This document shows, piece by piece, positions 14,527 through 15,599 of a stretch of 15,599 bases of DNA (position 1 is its first letter; each line of letters opens with the position of its first letter). The DNA is from Pirellulales bacterium. GTDB taxonomy: Bacteria > Planctomycetota > Planctomycetia > Pirellulales > Thermoguttaceae. The stretch covers positions 1-15,599 of the forward strand of contig DAOWNK010000046.1 in assembly GCA_030642635.1 (NCBI GenBank), read 5' to 3'. Under the pieces are notes generated by a model. The model saw only the letters and a list, made by a program, of their open reading frames with translations, had not been told where the DNA came from and searched no databases. The position numbers were made by a program, and so were the translations under genes.

Positions 14527-14587
14527 GTTTTTGGCTGATGGTAATTGCCAACATGATTAGGTTTGGAAGTATTTCGCCACTTCACGC

Positions 14588-14610
14588 GCCGTGCAAGCAC
14601 GGCGGCTAAA
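14588..14610. repeat. REP-like hairpin (family B)
   Basis: GCCGTGC-AA-GCACGGC with tail GGCTAAA, the same unit as 2381-2403 with one compensatory base-pair swap. Confidence 0.75.
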
Positions 14611-14661
14611 TGGGTGGTGATAAGAAGTTATGGGATAGTGGTAGGAAAATGGATCATAATT

Positions 14662-14689
14662 CCCGATCCCCGGCCCCCGATCCCCACCT
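14662..14689. repeat. Degenerate CCCGATC heptamer run
   Basis: CCCGATC, CCCGGCC, CCCGATC, CCCACCT in strict 7-nt phase. It is a worn version of the G-rich/C-rich heptamer arrays at 11055 and 12445, and the third such site in the window. Confidence 0.65.
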
Positions 14690-14724
14690 TGTCTGTCCGA
14701 GCCGCTTATGTCATATTCAGGTGT

Positions 14725-14829
14725 TAGTATGACAGCGCAAGATTGGTAGCACCACAACATCTTGTACCTGGTGCGTTTCACGCACCCTACGGATTGTGTC
14801 GACCATTCCAACCTTGCGCTGTCATATTA
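14725..14829. mobile_element. MITE-like element with 22-bp terminal inverted repeats
   Basis: The 105-nt element has ends 14725-14746 and 14808-14829 inverted with 20 of 22 matches (TATGACAGCGCAAG core). The middle carries another copy (14770-14790) of the 21-nt GGTGCGTT-type palindrome from 1-106. There is no coding capacity and no obvious target-site duplication. It sits 16 nt before the PAS kinase start, so it supplies that gene's leader and probably its promoter. Confidence 0.65.
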
Positions 14830-14845
14830 GCAAGGAAAATGGGCA

Positions 14846-15599
14846 ATGTCGGACGACTCTTGGGCAAAAAACGGGTGGGAACGTACTTTCGACGCCGTCC
14901 CGGACCTGATCGCCATTCTCGATAACCGGCACCGGATCGTCCGGATCAACCGGGCCATGGCGGACAGGCTGGGCCGCACGGCGCAGGAATGTGTCGGGCA
15001 ATTCTGCTATCATCCCGTCCACGACACCGACAGCCCGCCGCCGTTTTGTCCCTATGTAAAATTGTTGCAAGACGGCCGGCAACACGTCGTCGAGGTCTAT
15101 ATCGAGCAGCTTGACGGCGATTTCGAGGTCTCCGTCTCGCCGTTGTTAGACGCCGACGGGCAGCTAAGCGGTTGTGTGCACATCGCCCATGACATCACCC
15201 AGCGCAAACGCATCGAAGCGGAACTAGCCGAGGCCGAGCGGGCGGCCGATGCGGCCAACCAGGCAAAGAGCCGGTTCCTGGCGCACATGAGTCATGAAAT
15301 CCGCACGCCGATGACTTCCATACTCGGCTATACCGACCTGATGATGACTCTGGAGTTGTCCGAGGAAGAACGGCGCGAGCAGTTGCAGATAATTCACCGC
15401 AGCGCCAAAAGCCTTCTCATGCTGATCAACGATATCCTCGATTTGTCCAAGATCGAAGCAGAGAAAGTCTCGCTGGAGTTGTCGGATTGCTCCCCATGGC
15501 AGGTGGTCGACGACACGCTGGCATTGGTGCGCGGCCAGGCCGAACAGAAGGGGTTGAGCCTCGATGCTCACTACGACTATCCGCTGCCGAAGACCATTC
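14846..15599 (+). CDS. PAS-domain sensor histidine kinase (3' end beyond window)
   Basis: The visible 251 residues are open to the window end. ATG 14846 has AGGA about 10 nt upstream; an ATG at 14839 is out of frame. No membrane segment precedes the PAS domain (about 10-117: WERTFDAVPDLIAILD ... VHIAHDITQRKRIE), so this part is cytosolic. The PAS domain contains CYHPVHDTDSPPPFCP (54-69), a Cys/His arrangement known from other PAS kinases and a possible cofactor or redox site. A coiled coil (about 120-142) leads into HisKA with phospho-acceptor His150 (MSHEIRTP). The following residues up to the edge (about 165-251) resemble the kinase at 2424-4520, including NDILDLSKIEA. The ATPase domain and any receiver lie beyond the window. 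Confidence 0.93.
   Translation, partial: MSDDSWAKNGWERTFDAVPDLIAILDNRHRIVRINRAMADRLGRTAQECVGQFCYHPVHDTDSPPPFCPYVKLLQDGRQHVVEVYIEQLDGDFEVSVSPLLDADGQLSGCVHIAHDITQRKRIEAELAEAERAADAANQAKSRFLAHMSHEIRTPMTSILGYTDLMMTLELSEEERREQLQIIHRSAKSLLMLINDILDLSKIEAEKVSLELSDCSPWQVVDDTLALVRGQAEQKGLSLDAHYDYPLPKTI

Larger units (their letters stand above)
14424..14845. other. 422-nt non-coding gap filled with repeats
   Basis: Between the leftward transglutaminase-like gene and the rightward PAS kinase I see no credible gene. The gap holds, in order, the promoter at 14463-14492, two inverted family B hairpins (14502-14526 and 14588-14610), a degenerate CCCGATC heptamer run (14662-14689) and a MITE-like element (14725-14829). 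The stretch 14611-14661 shows nothing specific. Confidence 0.85.

Noticed and set aside
14424..14600. Longer transglutaminase start at 14600
   Set aside because: It would place about 60 residues before the signal peptide and overlap a perfect TATAAT and a family B hairpin; the GTG at 14423 has a Shine-Dalgarno match.

Overview
The window looks like a stretch of a planctomycete-type chromosome (Planctomycetota, perhaps near Pirellulales). This is an inference from content: a secreted PEP-CTERM protein, a ThuA-like protein, GC-rich genes with few good Shine-Dalgarno sites, small secreted proteins without recognisable families, and dense dispersed palindromes and heptamer repeats. No rRNA or other taxonomic marker is present.

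Layout. 1-106 is a near-perfect inverted repeat that also encodes the C-terminal tail of a leftward PEP-CTERM protein (85-1149). Going right there follow a secreted hypothetical helical protein (1397-2338) and a membrane hybrid sensor histidine kinase (2424-4520). A bidirectional hairpin terminator (4525-4557) separates the kinase from a leftward tRNA-Lys(TTT). A leftward housekeeping cluster occupies 10143-4564 in the order tyrA (prephenate dehydrogenase), purL (with an N-terminal PurS-like extension), purQ, thuA-like gene and tRNA-Lys. tyrA/purL overlap by 17 nt and purQ/thuA abut directly. PurL and PurQ together form FGAM synthase of purine synthesis. Divergent from tyrA, across a 149-bp nested palindrome, runs aat (N-end-rule leucyl/phenylalanyl-tRNA-protein transferase). 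It is followed by an exported C-terminally anchored protein of unknown function, a LolD/MacB-type ABC ATPase without a permease in the window, and a DUF433 antitoxin-like gene. The DUF433 gene is followed only by the first 13 codons of a PIN-like (DUF5615) toxin, cut off where the convergent transglutaminase-like gene (14423-13473) ends. After a repeat-laden gap, a PAS-histidine kinase starts at 14846 and runs off the window.

What stands out is not a new gene cluster but the amount of small structured DNA between and inside genes. There are at least three palindromic families: GCTAAGCCGCAAGCGGC, GCCGTGCAAGCACGGCGGCTAAA-like hairpins and GGTGCGTTNNACGCACCCTAC. There are three separate 7-nt tandem repeat sites, two of them arranged as inverted pairs, and one MITE-like element with terminal inverted repeats. 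Several are read into protein: the ends of the PEP-CTERM protein, Aat and the anchored protein are encoded by repeat DNA, and the 1397-2338 gene contains two palindromes in frame. No CRISPR, prophage, transposase gene or clearly new multi-gene system is visible.
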